64,000 nt of DNA from Komagataeibacter xylinus (GCF_031081985.1 NZ_JARWSK010000002.1:372001-436000), one strand, 5' to 3'; counted from the stretch's first letter, positions 35,630 to 44,346 are shown. The notes: a model not told the origin generated them from the letters alone. Numbers and translations: made by a program.

Positions 35630-36397
35630 ATGGACATTCATCGACGTTCCTCCTGCCGCCTGCTCGCGGGCGTGCTTGTTGCTGGCAGCCTGGCGGCGGG
35701 TAGTGCCCATGCGGCTGGCAAGACGGGCGCGCAGCCTGCTGCTGCCCCTGCACCAATGCAGGTCGCCCCCGTGTTCGACCTTGCCCCGCTGCCTGTAACC
35801 AGCGGGCAACTGGTGCAGTACATCCTCAGTCCGGCAGGACAGATCGCGGGGCTGCTGCTTGCCGATGGCACGCAGGTTTTCTGCCCGCAGGACCTTGGCG
35901 AGAACCTGCCCGCCATTGCCCGCCCCGGCGAACAGGTCTCGATCAGCGGGCTCAAGGGCATTGGCCACCCCATCGTGCGTGCCTATGCCGTAACCGGCCC
36001 GCGCGGGCAGCGGATTGCCGATGTGCGCCCCTCAAGTGCTCCTGCACCCTATGATTCCCCCTCCATCGGCCCCGACGTGCCGGTGGATGGCATCGTGCTT
36101 GCCCCGCTCTATGACATGCAGGGCAAGGTGCAGGGCGCGATCATGCGCGACCACAGCATCGTGTATGTGGGCGAGGCCAATGCCACCCGCCTTGCCGCCT
36201 GGCTCAGGCCGGGTGCGAACCTGCACGCCATCGGCATTGGCGTGAGCGGCGAGCGCGGTACCGCCATCAACGCGCGTGAAATCGGGCCGGACGTGAACCA
36301 GGCCATCCACATCGAACCCGCCGATGCGCCGCCGCCGGGCGCTTTTCCCGGCAGCGCGGGTTATGACGTGATTCCGGGCAGCGCCACGGCGCAATAA
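35630..36397 (+). CDS. Putative secreted protein of unknown function
   Basis: A 255-residue protein with a clear signal peptide (IHRRSSCRLLAGVLVAGSLA, cleavage after AHA near residue 28) and an Ala/Pro-rich start. The body has two similar parts of about 80 residues, VQYILSPAGQIAGLLLADGTQVFCPQDL and IVLAPLYDMQGKVQGAIMRDHSIVYVGEANATRLAAWL, each followed by an OB-like GxxLxAxGIG segment. This suggests an internal duplication of a beta-rich domain. I do not recognise the family. It stands alone between purH and the atp genes, with a terminator behind it. Confidence 0.7.
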   Translation: MDIHRRSSCRLLAGVLVAGSLAAGSAHAAGKTGAQPAAAPAPMQVAPVFDLAPLPVTSGQLVQYILSPAGQIAGLLLADGTQVFCPQDLGENLPAIARPGEQVSISGLKGIGHPIVRAYAVTGPRGQRIADVRPSSAPAPYDSPSIGPDVPVDGIVLAPLYDMQGKVQGAIMRDHSIVYVGEANATRLAAWLRPGANLHAIGIGVSGERGTAINAREIGPDVNQAIHIEPADAPPPGAFPGSAGYDVIPGSATAQ

Positions 36398-36430
36398 AGA
36401 TGCGCCGAACGCACGGACGGTAAAAAAGAT

Positions 36431-36460
36431 GCGGGGGGAACCGCTTTGTTTGCCCCCCTT
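36431..36460 (+). terminator. Probable terminator before the atp F0 operon
   Basis: Six G (36433-36438) pair with six C (36453-36458) around a 14-base loop, followed by a weak T run. It separates the preceding secreted-protein gene from the atp promoter, whose -35 starts 6 bases later. Confidence 0.5.
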
Positions 36461-36463
36461 TGC

Positions 36464-36492
36464 TTGACAGGTTATTGCAGCCCCGTTAGCTA
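36464..36492 (+). promoter_or_regulatory. Sigma-70-type promoter of the F0 operon
   Basis: TTGACA (36464-36469), a 17-base spacer and TAGCTA (36487-36492) lie about 30 bases before the atpI-like start. The -35 is the perfect consensus and the -10 matches 4 of 6. Confidence 0.8.
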
Positions 36493-36521
36493 CCGCCTGC
36501 ACCCTCAAGGAGGTGCGAGAA

Positions 36522-36863
36522 GTGGATAAGGATAACGATCCTTCCGGCGAGTCCTTCAACCGGCGACTGGAAGCGGCCCGCGAGCGCATGAAGCCCCGCA
36601 AGGCCGCTGAACGCGATACGGGGGGGACAATGTCCGATCTGGGCCTGGTCATCAGGTCGGGAACGGAACTGGTGTCGGCTCTTGTGGTCGGGGTAGGCAT
36701 TGGCTGGGGGCTTGACCACTGGCTGGGCACCAAGCCCTGGTTCCTCATCGTCTTCTCGCTTCTTGGCGGTGTGGCAGGTGTACTTAATGTCTGGCGTCTT
36801 GTCAGGCCCGATGCCATAAGCACTAAGGCAGACGGGCCGGATGGCGGCTCCGGACGGTTATAG
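36522..36863 (+). CDS. atpI: F0F1 ATP synthase assembly protein AtpI
   Basis: Small membrane protein that heads F0 operons and helps assembly of the c-ring. The 113 residues have a hydrophilic N-terminus (about 1-45) and two membrane helices (LGLVIRSGTELVSALVVGVGIGWGLDHWLG, WFLIVFSLLGGVAGVLNVWRLV). The start is decided by the perfect AGGAGG at 36508-36513, which sits 8 bases before the GTG at 36522; a GTG at 36513 overlaps that site and is rejected. It is followed by atpB, atpE, the b' gene and atpF. Confidence 0.9.
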   Translation: MDKDNDPSGESFNRRLEAARERMKPRKAAERDTGGTMSDLGLVIRSGTELVSALVVGVGIGWGLDHWLGTKPWFLIVFSLLGGVAGVLNVWRLVRPDAISTKADGPDGGSGRL

Positions 36864-36875
36864 GGAAGAACGAAG

Positions 36876-37625
36876 TTGGCGGCCGGATCATCTATCGACG
36901 CGCTCGGTCAGTTCGAGCTCCATCCAGTTCTGGGTGCATTGGGCGAATCCCTGCGGTTCAGCCAGTCCCCCATGATGATGATTGTCGCCGCCTTGCTGGT
37001 TCTGGCGTTCCTGTACGTGGGCATGCGGCCTGCCGCAGTGGTGCCGGGTCGCCTGCAGGCCGCAGCCGAGATGTGCTACGACTTCATCTACAACATGGCG
37101 GTCGACACCATCGGCGTGGAGGGCAAGGCCTTCTTCCCCTTCGTGTTCACGCTGTTCTTCTTCATCCTGGCCGGTAACTACCTTGGCCTGTTGCCATTCT
37201 CCTTCGCCTTCACCAGCCATATCGCCGTGACCCTGGCGCTGGCGCTGATGGTGTTCTGTCTCTCGATCATCGTATCGCTCAAGGTGCAGGGGGCGAAGTT
37301 CTTCGCCCATTTCATGCCCGCAGGCGCGCCCAAGGCGCTGGCCCCGCTGCTGATCCCGATCGAGATCCTTTCTTTTCTTTCGCGTCCCGTGAGCCTGTCG
37401 ATCCGTCTGTTCGCCAACATGGTGGCGGGTCACGTGATGTTCGATATGTTTGCCGCCTTCACGATCATGCTGGCCGGGCTGGGCTTCTTCGGTGATATCA
37501 TCGCCGTTGGTCCCGTGGTCATCAATGTCGCGCTGATGGCACTCGAATTGCTGGTTGGTGCCTTGCAGGCCTATGTGTTTGCAATCCTGACCTGCATCTA
37601 TCTGAGGGAGGCGGTGGCCCACTAA
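36876..37625 (+). CDS. atpB: ATP synthase F0 subunit a
   Basis: Proton-channel subunit a, 249 residues and five or six membrane helices. The essential Arg is in the conserved helix LSRPVSLSIRLFANMVAGHVM. The C-terminal helix MALELLVGALQAYVFAILTCIYLREAV is typical. The start is a TTG at 36876, with AGGGAAG just upstream. It is part of atpI-atpB-atpE-b'-b. The F1 genes are not in the window, in line with the split alphaproteobacterial arrangement. Confidence 0.97.
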   Translation: MAAGSSIDALGQFELHPVLGALGESLRFSQSPMMMIVAALLVLAFLYVGMRPAAVVPGRLQAAAEMCYDFIYNMAVDTIGVEGKAFFPFVFTLFFFILAGNYLGLLPFSFAFTSHIAVTLALALMVFCLSIIVSLKVQGAKFFAHFMPAGAPKALAPLLIPIEILSFLSRPVSLSIRLFANMVAGHVMFDMFAAFTIMLAGLGFFGDIIAVGPVVINVALMALELLVGALQAYVFAILTCIYLREAVAH

Positions 37626-37685
37626 CAGGCCGCATCCGCTTCCATCTATTTCAATCCAGAACGTCTGAAACAAGGAAAACAAGAC

Positions 37686-37910
37686 ATGGATATCGCAGCA
37701 GCCCGTGAAATTGGTGCCGGTATCGCCGTTATCGCCCTCGCTGGCGTTGGCATTGGCCTGGGTAACATCTTCTCTACGCTGGTCAGCAGCATTGCACGCA
37801 ACCCGTCCGCACGCCCGCACGTGTTCGGCCTTGGCATGCTGGGCTTCGCCCTGACGGAAGCCGTGGCCCTGTATGCGCTGCTGATCGCGTTCCTGATCCT
37901 GTTCGTCTGA
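37686..37910 (+). CDS. atpE: ATP synthase F0 subunit c
   Basis: Ring-forming proteolipid of 74 residues, a hairpin of two membrane helices joined by the polar loop ARNPSARP. The proton-carrying carboxylate is Glu58 ([22 protein letters not shown]). The Gly-rich first helix ([19 protein letters not shown]) is typical. An AAGGAAAACAAGAC stretch precedes the ATG. Confidence 0.98.
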   Translation: MDIAAAREIGAGIAVIALAGVGIGLGNIFSTLVSSIARNPSARPHVFGLGMLGFALTEAVALYALLIAFLILFV

Positions 37911-37926
37911 TACGCTGGAGGCGAAC

Positions 37927-38541
37927 ATGGCGCGCGCCGTGATGTATAACAACATCCGAAGGGCGAAGTCTTTTGTGGCTTCGTCCGCGCTGGCTCTGCC
38001 GCTGATGGCCATGGCAGCCCCTGGCGCGCGCGCCGAGGGCATGCCCCAGCTTGATTTTGGCAATCCTTATGTCATCGGTCAGGTGATATGGGGCGCTGGC
38101 ATTTTTCTGGTTCTCTACCTGCTGCTGAGCCGTTCGGCCCTGCCCAAGGTGGAGAAGGTTCTCTCGCTGCGTCGTCAGACCATCGAGACCGACCTTGGCA
38201 TCGCGCACAAGGCCAAGACCCGCGCTGATGAAGCCGTGGCCGACCTGCATGCCGCACGCCGCAAGGCGCTGGCCGATGCACAGGCCAATGTGGACAAGGT
38301 TGTCGAGGAGGCCCGTCTGGCCGCCGCCCGGCAGACCGAGGAAATGAACGCACGCCTTGCTGCCGAGATCAGTGATGCCGAGACCCGCATTGCGCAGGCC
38401 CGGACACAGGCACTGGCATCCGTGCGCGAAATTTCCACAAACACGGCGGAAACGCTGATCAATCAGTTATCTGGCATTGCCGCCCCGGCCGATTTCGTGA
38501 CGGCAAAGGTCGGTTCTGCTGCGGCAGCACGTGGTCTCTGA
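37927..38541 (+). CDS. ATP synthase F0 subunit b'
   Basis: Peripheral-stalk subunit b' (AtpG/AtpX in some schemes), found as a second b-type gene in alphaproteobacteria and photosynthetic bacteria. The 204 residues comprise an N-terminal hydrophobic extension (RRAKSFVASSALALPLMAMA), one membrane helix (VIWGAGIFLVLYLLLSRSALPKV) and a long charged coiled coil rich in Ala, Arg and Glu. It lies between atpE and atpF. The first 35 residues could be a cleavable presequence, since the membrane helix proper starts near residue 52. Confidence 0.93.
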   Translation: MARAVMYNNIRRAKSFVASSALALPLMAMAAPGARAEGMPQLDFGNPYVIGQVIWGAGIFLVLYLLLSRSALPKVEKVLSLRRQTIETDLGIAHKAKTRADEAVADLHAARRKALADAQANVDKVVEEARLAAARQTEEMNARLAAEISDAETRIAQARTQALASVREISTNTAETLINQLSGIAAPADFVTAKVGSAAAARGL

Positions 38542-38571
38542 CCCGCTGCCCAAGACAGACAGGTCATAATC

Positions 38572-39066
38572 ATGTTTCATGATCCCCGTTTCTGGTCGGC
38601 TGTTGCCTTTGTCCTGTTTTTCGTCCTGTTTGGACGTTCACTGTGGAAACCCCTGGTGAGCGCGCTCGACGGGCGGGCAGAGCGCATCCGTGCCGAGCTT
38701 GATGAGGCAGCCCGCCTGCGCCGCGAGGCCGAGCAGATGCTGGAGGACGCAACGCGCGACCGCGAGGCGGCACTGGCCGAAGCCAAGGAACTGGTCGAGC
38801 ACTCCCTGCGTGAAGCCGCGAACATCGCGGAAAAAGCCCGCAAGGACGCCGAGGATATTGCCGCACGGCGCGAGCAGATGGCCAAGGACCGGATTGCATC
38901 GGCCGAGCGTTCCGCCCTGCGTGAAGTGCGCGAGACGGCAGTTGACATCGCCATCCAGGCCGCCCGCGAGACGCTGGCTGCCAGCCTGCCTGCGGATGCC
39001 GATGGCAAGATCATCGACAAGGCGATCGGCGACCTGCCGGCAGCCCTTTCCCAGCGCGCTGCCTGA
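38572..39066 (+). CDS. atpF: ATP synthase F0 subunit b
   Basis: Peripheral-stalk subunit b, 164 residues. One N-terminal membrane helix (FWSAVAFVLFFVLFGRSLWKPL) is followed by a continuous charged coiled coil (about 30-140). It pairs with b' to link F0 to F1. It is the last gene of the F0 operon; a glycosyltransferase gene follows within about 20 bases, so read-through is possible. Confidence 0.94.
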   Translation: MFHDPRFWSAVAFVLFFVLFGRSLWKPLVSALDGRAERIRAELDEAARLRREAEQMLEDATRDREAALAEAKELVEHSLREAANIAEKARKDAEDIAARREQMAKDRIASAERSALREVRETAVDIAIQAARETLAASLPADADGKIIDKAIGDLPAALSQRAA

Positions 39067-39087
39067 TTGCCTTTGCAGCCGCCCGCC

Positions 39088-39843
39088 ATGCAGGACAGCG
39101 ATAACGGGGCGTCTTCACGCCCCGTTTTGTCCATTATCGCCGCCGTACTGAACGAGAGCGGCAATATCCGCCCGCTTTGCCAGGAAATCGCGGCCGTGCT
39201 CGACCGCCTGCCCCCGGCTGAAGTCATCTTTGTGGATGATGGCAGCACGGATGGCACGATGGCGGACCTTGAAGCGGTCAGGCGCGATGGCATCCTGCCG
39301 CATCTGCGCATTCTCAGCCATGAGGCGGCTTACGGCAAATCCGCCGGGCTGCGCACGGGCATTGAAGCCGCGCGGGGCGAATGGGTCATCGTGCTTGATG
39401 GTGATGGGCAGGATAACCCCATCGACTTCATCAACATGCTGGCGCTGTGCCAGAAGGCCAGCGGGCGCGCGCCGCTGGTAGTGGGCGTACGCACCAAGCG
39501 GCGCGATACCCTGTCGCGCAGGCTGGCCTCGCGTTTTGCCAATGGCCTGCGTCGCCGCCTGCTTGATGATGGCTGCCCCGATACGGGGGCTTCGCTCAAG
39601 GCGTTCCGGCGGGAAGATTTCCTGCCGCTGCCACAATTCGAGGGACTGCACCGTTTCCTGCCTGCCCTGATGGCGCGGCGCGGCGTGCCGCTGGTGTGCA
39701 TGCCGGTGCATCATCGCAACCGGCTGCATGGTTCCTCCAAATACACCAATCTCAACCGGGCGATTGTTGGCATCCGTGATATACTGGGTGTCATGTGGCT
39801 CAATAACCGCGCCAGGATACCGAAACGCGTTACCGAACGCTGA
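39088..39843 (+). CDS. Glycosyltransferase family 2 (dolichyl-phosphate mannose synthase-like)
   Basis: A GT-A fold enzyme of about 251 residues. It has the nucleotide-sugar motif SIIAAVLNESGNI, VIFVDDGSTDGT, and VIVLDGDGQDNP (the DxD metal site). The segments DTGASLKAFRRE and HHRNRLHGSSKYTNLNRA match the DPM1/ArnC type that loads a sugar onto polyprenyl phosphate. No C-terminal membrane anchor is present. An ArnT-like lipid A glycosyltransferase follows after 12 bases, so the pair may make and transfer an undecaprenyl-linked sugar. The start is uncertain: ATG 39088 or TTG 39067. Confidence 0.87.
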   Translation: MQDSDNGASSRPVLSIIAAVLNESGNIRPLCQEIAAVLDRLPPAEVIFVDDGSTDGTMADLEAVRRDGILPHLRILSHEAAYGKSAGLRTGIEAARGEWVIVLDGDGQDNPIDFINMLALCQKASGRAPLVVGVRTKRRDTLSRRLASRFANGLRRRLLDDGCPDTGASLKAFRREDFLPLPQFEGLHRFLPALMARRGVPLVCMPVHHRNRLHGSSKYTNLNRAIVGIRDILGVMWLNNRARIPKRVTER

Positions 39844-39855
39844 AGGGACCGTGCC

Positions 39856-41526
39856 ATGACGCGCCTGACACTGCGCCACTATGTTTTTGTGGCGCTGTCC
39901 GTGTTTGTCCTGTTCCTGCCCGGGCGGGCCTCGCTGCCGCCGCTGGACCGTGATGAACCCCGCTACATGGAAGCCACGGCCCAGATGCTGCATAGCGGCA
40001 ACTATGTCGATGTGCGCTTTCTCGACCAGCCCCGCTACCTTCAGCCTGCTGGCATTTACTGGCTGGAGGCGGCTGCCGTAAGCCTGACCGGCATGCAGGA
40101 CCGCCACGCCACGTGGCCTTACCGTATTCCCTCGCTACTGGCCGTAACGGCCGCCGCCGTGCTGACGGCCTGGATCGGCGCTGCGCTGTTCGGCCCGCAA
40201 TGCGGCCTGCTGGCGGCAGCCCTGCTGGCGGTGTCGGTGCTGATGACAGCCGAAGGCCGCATGGCCACCATTGACACCACCCTGCTGTTGTTCGTGCTGC
40301 TGGCGCAATGCGGGCTGCTGCGCGCCTATCTCGACCGCGAGCGCGATCTGGCCACGCCGCTGGCGGCGGCCCTGTTATACTGGATCGCGCTGGGCTGCGG
40401 GCTCATGCTCAAGGGGCCGGTGGTGCTCATTCCCGGCTTTGGCACGCCGCTGGCGCTGGCGCTGGTGGAACGGCGCATCGACTGGTGGCGCCGCCTGCGC
40501 CCGGCCTGGGGCTGGCTGCTCATGCTGGCCATCGTGCTGCCGTGGTGCATCGCCATCGGGGTCATCAGCCATGGTGATTTCTTCTCGCGCGCGGTGGGGC
40601 GCAATTTTCTGGGCAAGGTGGCGAGCGGGCAGGAAACGCATGGCCTGCCGCCGGGCTACCATCTGGCCGTGTTCGCGCTTGCCTTCTGGCCTGGTTCGCT
40701 TTTTGCCGCCATGAGCCTGCCTTTTGTGTGGGCGCAGCGTTTTCAGCCGCATGTGCGCTACCTGCTGTGCTGGATCGTGCCGCACTGGCTGGTGTTTGAG
40801 GCCATTGCGACCAAACTGCCGCATTATGTGCTGCCGACCTATCCGGCCATTGCCATCCTGACGGCTGCAGCCGTGGTCTCTTTTCCCACGGAGTGGGCAT
40901 GGCCACGCGCCTTGTGGGTGCGCGGGCTGCTCGCGGCCTATGCGCTGATCTGGTTTACGGTCGGTTCCGTGCTGGCCTTTGCTGGCCCCGTGCTGCTGTG
41001 GCGCATGGAAGGCACGCTCTCACCTGCCGCCATGCTGATCCCGGTGGGGGCGCTGCCGGTGCTGGGGCTGTCGGCCTATCTCATATTGCACCGTGAGGTG
41101 CTGCGGGCGGTCATGGCGGCGGTTGCCGCGGCGGTCATCATTCATGTCGGCCTGTTTACAACCGTCATCCCGCGCCTGCAGACCATATGGCTCAGCCCGC
41201 GCCTTGCCGCCATGGTCGATGACCATCGCCGTTGCGGGCGCGAGAGCATTGTCGCCTCGACATCGGATTCAGAACCCAGCCTTGTCTTTCTGCTTGGTGA
41301 AAATACCCGGTTGATCAGCCCCACGGCGGCGGCTGATTTCCTGCAGGAGAACCAGAAATGCGGCATGGTGCTGGTGGGCGCGCGCGAGCTTGCGGCGTTC
41401 AGCACCCGCGCGCTGCAAGATGGCCTGAACCTGCATGAACTCGGTCAGCAGACAGGACTGAACTATTCAACCGGTAAGCATCTGGAAATCGGGTTGTATG
41501 TAGTGATGCCGTCCCAGGCACCGTAA
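39856..41526 (+). CDS. ArnT-like polyprenol-phosphate sugar transferase (GT83/PMT)
   Basis: Integral membrane glycosyltransferase of 556 residues with a dozen or so membrane helices. The first periplasmic loop carries LPPLDRDEPRYMEATAQML with the catalytic acidic residues. FLDQPRYLQPAGIYWLEAAAV and the middle MLKGPVVLIPG are typical of ArnT and related GT-C enzymes that move a sugar from undecaprenyl phosphate to lipid A or other periplasmic acceptors. GAAGGGA precedes the ATG. It forms a two-gene unit with the GT2 upstream and is followed by a palindromic element and a strong terminator. Confidence 0.88.
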   Translation: MTRLTLRHYVFVALSVFVLFLPGRASLPPLDRDEPRYMEATAQMLHSGNYVDVRFLDQPRYLQPAGIYWLEAAAVSLTGMQDRHATWPYRIPSLLAVTAAAVLTAWIGAALFGPQCGLLAAALLAVSVLMTAEGRMATIDTTLLLFVLLAQCGLLRAYLDRERDLATPLAAALLYWIALGCGLMLKGPVVLIPGFGTPLALALVERRIDWWRRLRPAWGWLLMLAIVLPWCIAIGVISHGDFFSRAVGRNFLGKVASGQETHGLPPGYHLAVFALAFWPGSLFAAMSLPFVWAQRFQPHVRYLLCWIVPHWLVFEAIATKLPHYVLPTYPAIAILTAAAVVSFPTEWAWPRALWVRGLLAAYALIWFTVGSVLAFAGPVLLWRMEGTLSPAAMLIPVGALPVLGLSAYLILHREVLRAVMAAVAAAVIIHVGLFTTVIPRLQTIWLSPRLAAMVDDHRRCGRESIVASTSDSEPSLVFLLGENTRLISPTAAADFLQENQKCGMVLVGARELAAFSTRALQDGLNLHELGQQTGLNYSTGKHLEIGLYVVMPSQAP

Positions 41527-41528
41527 CG

Positions 41529-41611
41529 GATAAAAGTTTTTGGGTGCCGCCTTTTTTCAAAAAGGCGGCGTTCTTTAAAGCTTTTTGAAAAAAGCCTTAC
41601 CAAAAACGTTC
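41529..41611 (+). repeat. Dispersed three-stem palindromic element, copy 4
   Basis: Begins 3 bases after the arnT-like stop. Hairpin 1 (GCCGCCTTTTTTCAAAAAGGCGGC) is perfect; hairpin 2 is partly eroded (AAAGCTTTTTGAAAAAAGCC). The outer arms are AAGTTTTTGGGTG and ACCAAAAACGTT. A separate conventional terminator follows 10 bases later. Confidence 0.9.
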
Positions 41612-41620
41612 TAAACGAAA

Positions 41621-41656
41621 GGCGCTGCGCGGGTTCTGCCCGGCAGCGCCTTTTTG
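41621..41656 (+). terminator. Terminator between arnT-like gene and porin
   Basis: GGCGCTGC and GCAGCGCC, with an inner CGGG/CCCG stem, form a long hairpin followed by TTTTTGTTTTTT on the plus strand. On the minus strand the T run is short. It separates two convergent genes. Confidence 0.85.
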
Positions 41657-41672
41657 TTTTTTGGGGTGGGGC

Positions 41673-43457
41673 TCAGAACAGCAGGATCATACCGCCCGAG
41701 GCACTGTTGTCGCTTTCCTTGTAGGGGCCGTGGGCGGCGGAACTGGTATGAGCGTATTCGGCCACAAGGTTCAGCCAGTCGGTCATCTTGTAGTAGGCGG
41801 CACCCACTTCGGATTCATTGCGGCGCACGAGGTCGGGGTCCTTCTCGCCCGGTGCCAGATAGAGGTTACTGACACCATAGCTGCCCACGAGTTTGAACTT
41901 CTTGGTGAAGTTATACATCATCTGGACATAGTAGCCTTCCGATGCGCGCTTGCGGCCATTGCTGGCCACGCCATCGAAGAACAGGCCGGTCGTGCCAAGG
42001 CCGCTGCCGCGATAGTAGTAGCCTACGAACTGCGCCGGGCCGTAGGTGAGCTTGGTGCCGATTTCGCCGGCTTCGGCTGTTACGCCAGTCTTCTGGCCCG
42101 GATTGACGGCCATGTCTGCCGTGGTTGAGGTGGTCATATTGTAAACACCCCCAATCCCCCCGACACCATTGGCTTCCAGTAGGGCCGTATGCACGGTTGT
42201 TGTCCGGCTTTCGGTCAGGTCCTGCTGGTGTTGGGTCAGGAAGCTGGCCCAGATGCGCGCCGTCAGCCCACCGACCTTGAAGTCATACGTCACCTTGCCC
42301 TGGATCATGGGCGAGCTGTGCTGCGTGGAGGCTGCCGAATAGGCGTTGCCATTGGCATCCGCGCCCGAGAAATCGAACTCATCAAGCGGCTGCAGGATGC
42401 CGATCGTGCCCTGGAAGCCCTTGATGGTGGGCGACTGGTAGGAAATCTGCGGAATCCAGTCGGCATAGACGTAACCCACGCCAATGCGGCCAAGCGAGGT
42501 GTTGCCCGGTGCCGAGTTGCTGCCGGTGGAGCCTACGCTGAGCAGCGTCGCGTCATCGAGGATGGCGTCGCCACCAAAGATGCCAAGGTCACGACCGATC
42601 TTGAACGTGCCCCATTTCTTGTTGCCCGCCGTCACGTAAACCTGACGAAAATCGATGCCGGCGGTGCCAAGGCCCACCGGGCTGCCGCCGGTATTGGCGT
42701 TGAAGGCGCCGTTCTTGGCGTTGTTGATGCCGGGATACATGCCCATCACGGCGGCAAGGTCGATGCCGTTCTGCGTGGTCGAGAGCTTGAGGATCAGGCC
42801 TGCAGGCAGCAGGCCGTTACGCAGCGCCGAGGAATCGAACCCGCTCGACCCCGTCGAGACGCCGCCCGCCACCGGCATGCCGCCGGCAGGGCTGTTATAG
42901 GTATAGAACCCGTTGATGAAGCCCGAGAGGTTGATGTCGATCGGCCCGGCCTTGAAGGTCAGGCCCTTGCCGGGCACGTATTTTTCCATCCGCACCAGCG
43001 ACATGCCGCCACCAAGCCCCATGGAATGCTGGGCGGCAAGCCAGGTGGACTCAGCCGAGGCCGCGCTGGCCTGCGCGCTGGCCGCCGCCTGCTGCGCCTG
43101 GGCCAGCACATAGTCGGGGTCCATGCCGTTGCCGCCAATCTCGATCTGGCCGGGGGGCTGCACCGTCTGTCCCATCGCGGTGCGCATGGGGGCATGGGCG
43201 GCTGTCGTGCCCATGTGGCGCGCGGCGGGCACGTATTGCTGCGTGCGGGCCGCGCTGGTCGCCGCCTCATGCACATGTTGCAGGTGATGGGCGAGCAGGC
43301 CACGATATTCACCCTGCGTCAGGCTGCCCTTGGCCTTCAGGATATCGAGAAGTTCACTATAATCGTCAGCCCATGCCTCATCGACGCAGGCAAGCGACGC
43401 TCCCCCGCTTGCCATAACAACCACCGCGCCAATACGCGCCAATTTTCCTGCCGACAT
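41673..43457 (-). CDS. Large outer-membrane porin
   Basis: A 594-residue porin-like protein: signal peptide (about residues 1-28, ending in CVDEAWA), an Ala-rich helical/coiled region (about 35-140, including YSELLDILKAKGSLTQGEYRGLLAHH), then beta strands to the end. Barrel features are GPIDINLSGFINGFYTY, DFRQVYVTAGNKKWGTFKIGRDLG, regularly alternating strands and a terminal Phe (SASGGMILLF). It resembles Gram-negative porins (OprB/porin_4-like) found in acetic acid bacteria. The ATG at 43457 has AGGGAG nine bases upstream; the open frame further upstream is not used. Confidence 0.85.
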   Translation of the reverse strand: MSAGKLARIGAVVVMASGGASLACVDEAWADDYSELLDILKAKGSLTQGEYRGLLAHHLQHVHEAATSAARTQQYVPAARHMGTTAAHAPMRTAMGQTVQPPGQIEIGGNGMDPDYVLAQAQQAAASAQASAASAESTWLAAQHSMGLGGGMSLVRMEKYVPGKGLTFKAGPIDINLSGFINGFYTYNSPAGGMPVAGGVSTGSSGFDSSALRNGLLPAGLILKLSTTQNGIDLAAVMGMYPGINNAKNGAFNANTGGSPVGLGTAGIDFRQVYVTAGNKKWGTFKIGRDLGIFGGDAILDDATLLSVGSTGSNSAPGNTSLGRIGVGYVYADWIPQISYQSPTIKGFQGTIGILQPLDEFDFSGADANGNAYSAASTQHSSPMIQGKVTYDFKVGGLTARIWASFLTQHQQDLTESRTTTVHTALLEANGVGGIGGVYNMTTSTTADMAVNPGQKTGVTAEAGEIGTKLTYGPAQFVGYYYRGSGLGTTGLFFDGVASNGRKRASEGYYVQMMYNFTKKFKLVGSYGVSNLYLAPGEKDPDLVRRNESEVGAAYYKMTDWLNLVAEYAHTSSAAHGPYKESDNSASGGMILLF

Positions 43458-43937
43458 AGTATTAAACTCCCTATGCGCATTCCTGTTGTATAAAACCCGG
43501 CGGGTCAATGGCCCCTGCTGGCCGTGGCAGGGGGCAGGGCAGGGCCGGAAGGTTGCGGGAGCGTGCAGGGACTCCTCCCCACATGGTGGGAGAAACGGAA
43601 CTTGCAGGACAGGTTCCGTTATGGATTCGTTGGGTAATCTTCCTTTTTTTTTATGCAATATTCAAAAAATGGTCATAACGGAACACATGTGCGTTTTCGC
43701 TCTTGTGGTGTGCGACAGGGCAGTACGTCATGGTGCCAGGTGGACTGGAACAGTCCGGTTTTGCAAGGAGCGTAAAGATCCATCAAACAATCGTGTGCGA
43801 CTTAATTGGTGGTTTCTGTTCAATAAAACGGCATGAGCAGATCGGTTTGGGCCGCAGGAATACACAGTAGATCCTCACAAATCTGTGTTTGTATTTTATT
43901 AACTTAATTCTTGACCGTATCTTCCATGCCCGCCGGT
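43458..43937. other. Gene-free region upstream of the porin, with inverted repeats
   Basis: No gene is supported in these 480 bases. CTCCC/GGGAG (43574-43591) and a perfect AACGGAAC/GTTCCGTT (43594-43620) form two neighbouring hairpins in what would be the 5' leader of the porin message. The part from 43640 to 43920 is AT-rich for this genome and should hold the porin promoter. ACACAG/CTGTGT (43862-43888) is a further inverted repeat. Confidence 0.5.
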
Positions 43938-44177
43938 TCAGGCCATCAGGGTGCGGGCCTGCCGCCATGCCTGCTCCAGCGCATCGACCATGGTGGGCGC
44001 GGGCGTAGTCCATGCCTGCGCGGCCTGTCCGGGCACGTCGAGGCGTGCGCGCCAGCACGCGGCATCAGGCGCATCGGGCAGGCGTTCGATATTGATGCCC
44101 CAGGGGGCGGGAATGCGCGCCAGCACGCGGGCCAGTCTTTTCTCGGGTGTCAGTGGCGTTGCGTAATTATGGGACAT
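43938..44177 (-). CDS. Small protein of unknown function with repeat-derived ribosome site
   Basis: A 79-residue protein: MSHNYATPLTPEKRLARVLARIPAPWGINIERLPDAPD and a helical Trp/Ala-rich end (TMVDALEQAWRQARTLMA). No membrane segment, signal or known domain is seen. AGGAGG lies 7 bases before the ATG, one of the best ribosome sites in the window. That site falls within a fragment of the dispersed palindromic element (44178-44213). Coding is likely but unproven. Confidence 0.6.
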   Translation of the reverse strand: MSHNYATPLTPEKRLARVLARIPAPWGINIERLPDAPDAACWRARLDVPGQAAQAWTTPAPTMVDALEQAWRQARTLMA

Positions 44178-44213
44178 GGGTGCCTCCTTTTTTCAAAAAG
44201 CGTTCCCTACAAA
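44178..44213 (+). repeat. Dispersed element fragment, copy 5 (first hairpin only)
   Basis: GGGTGCCTCCTTTTTTCAAA matches the start of hairpin 1 with one change (G to T in GCCGCC), after which similarity fades. Read on the minus strand the change turns AGGCGG into AGGAGG, the Shine-Dalgarno core of the small ORF ending at 43938. Confidence 0.7.
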
Positions 44214-44346
44214 CGTCCTGATGATGGCTCGATGTTTGTGGAACAGGCTTTTCAACCAGCCTTCATGGTGCAAGTCTGCCTCTTGACGGAGCAGCGGATA
44301 ACCCCAAAAAACGCACGGTTGCCCGCAGCCAAGGATATGCCTGCCC

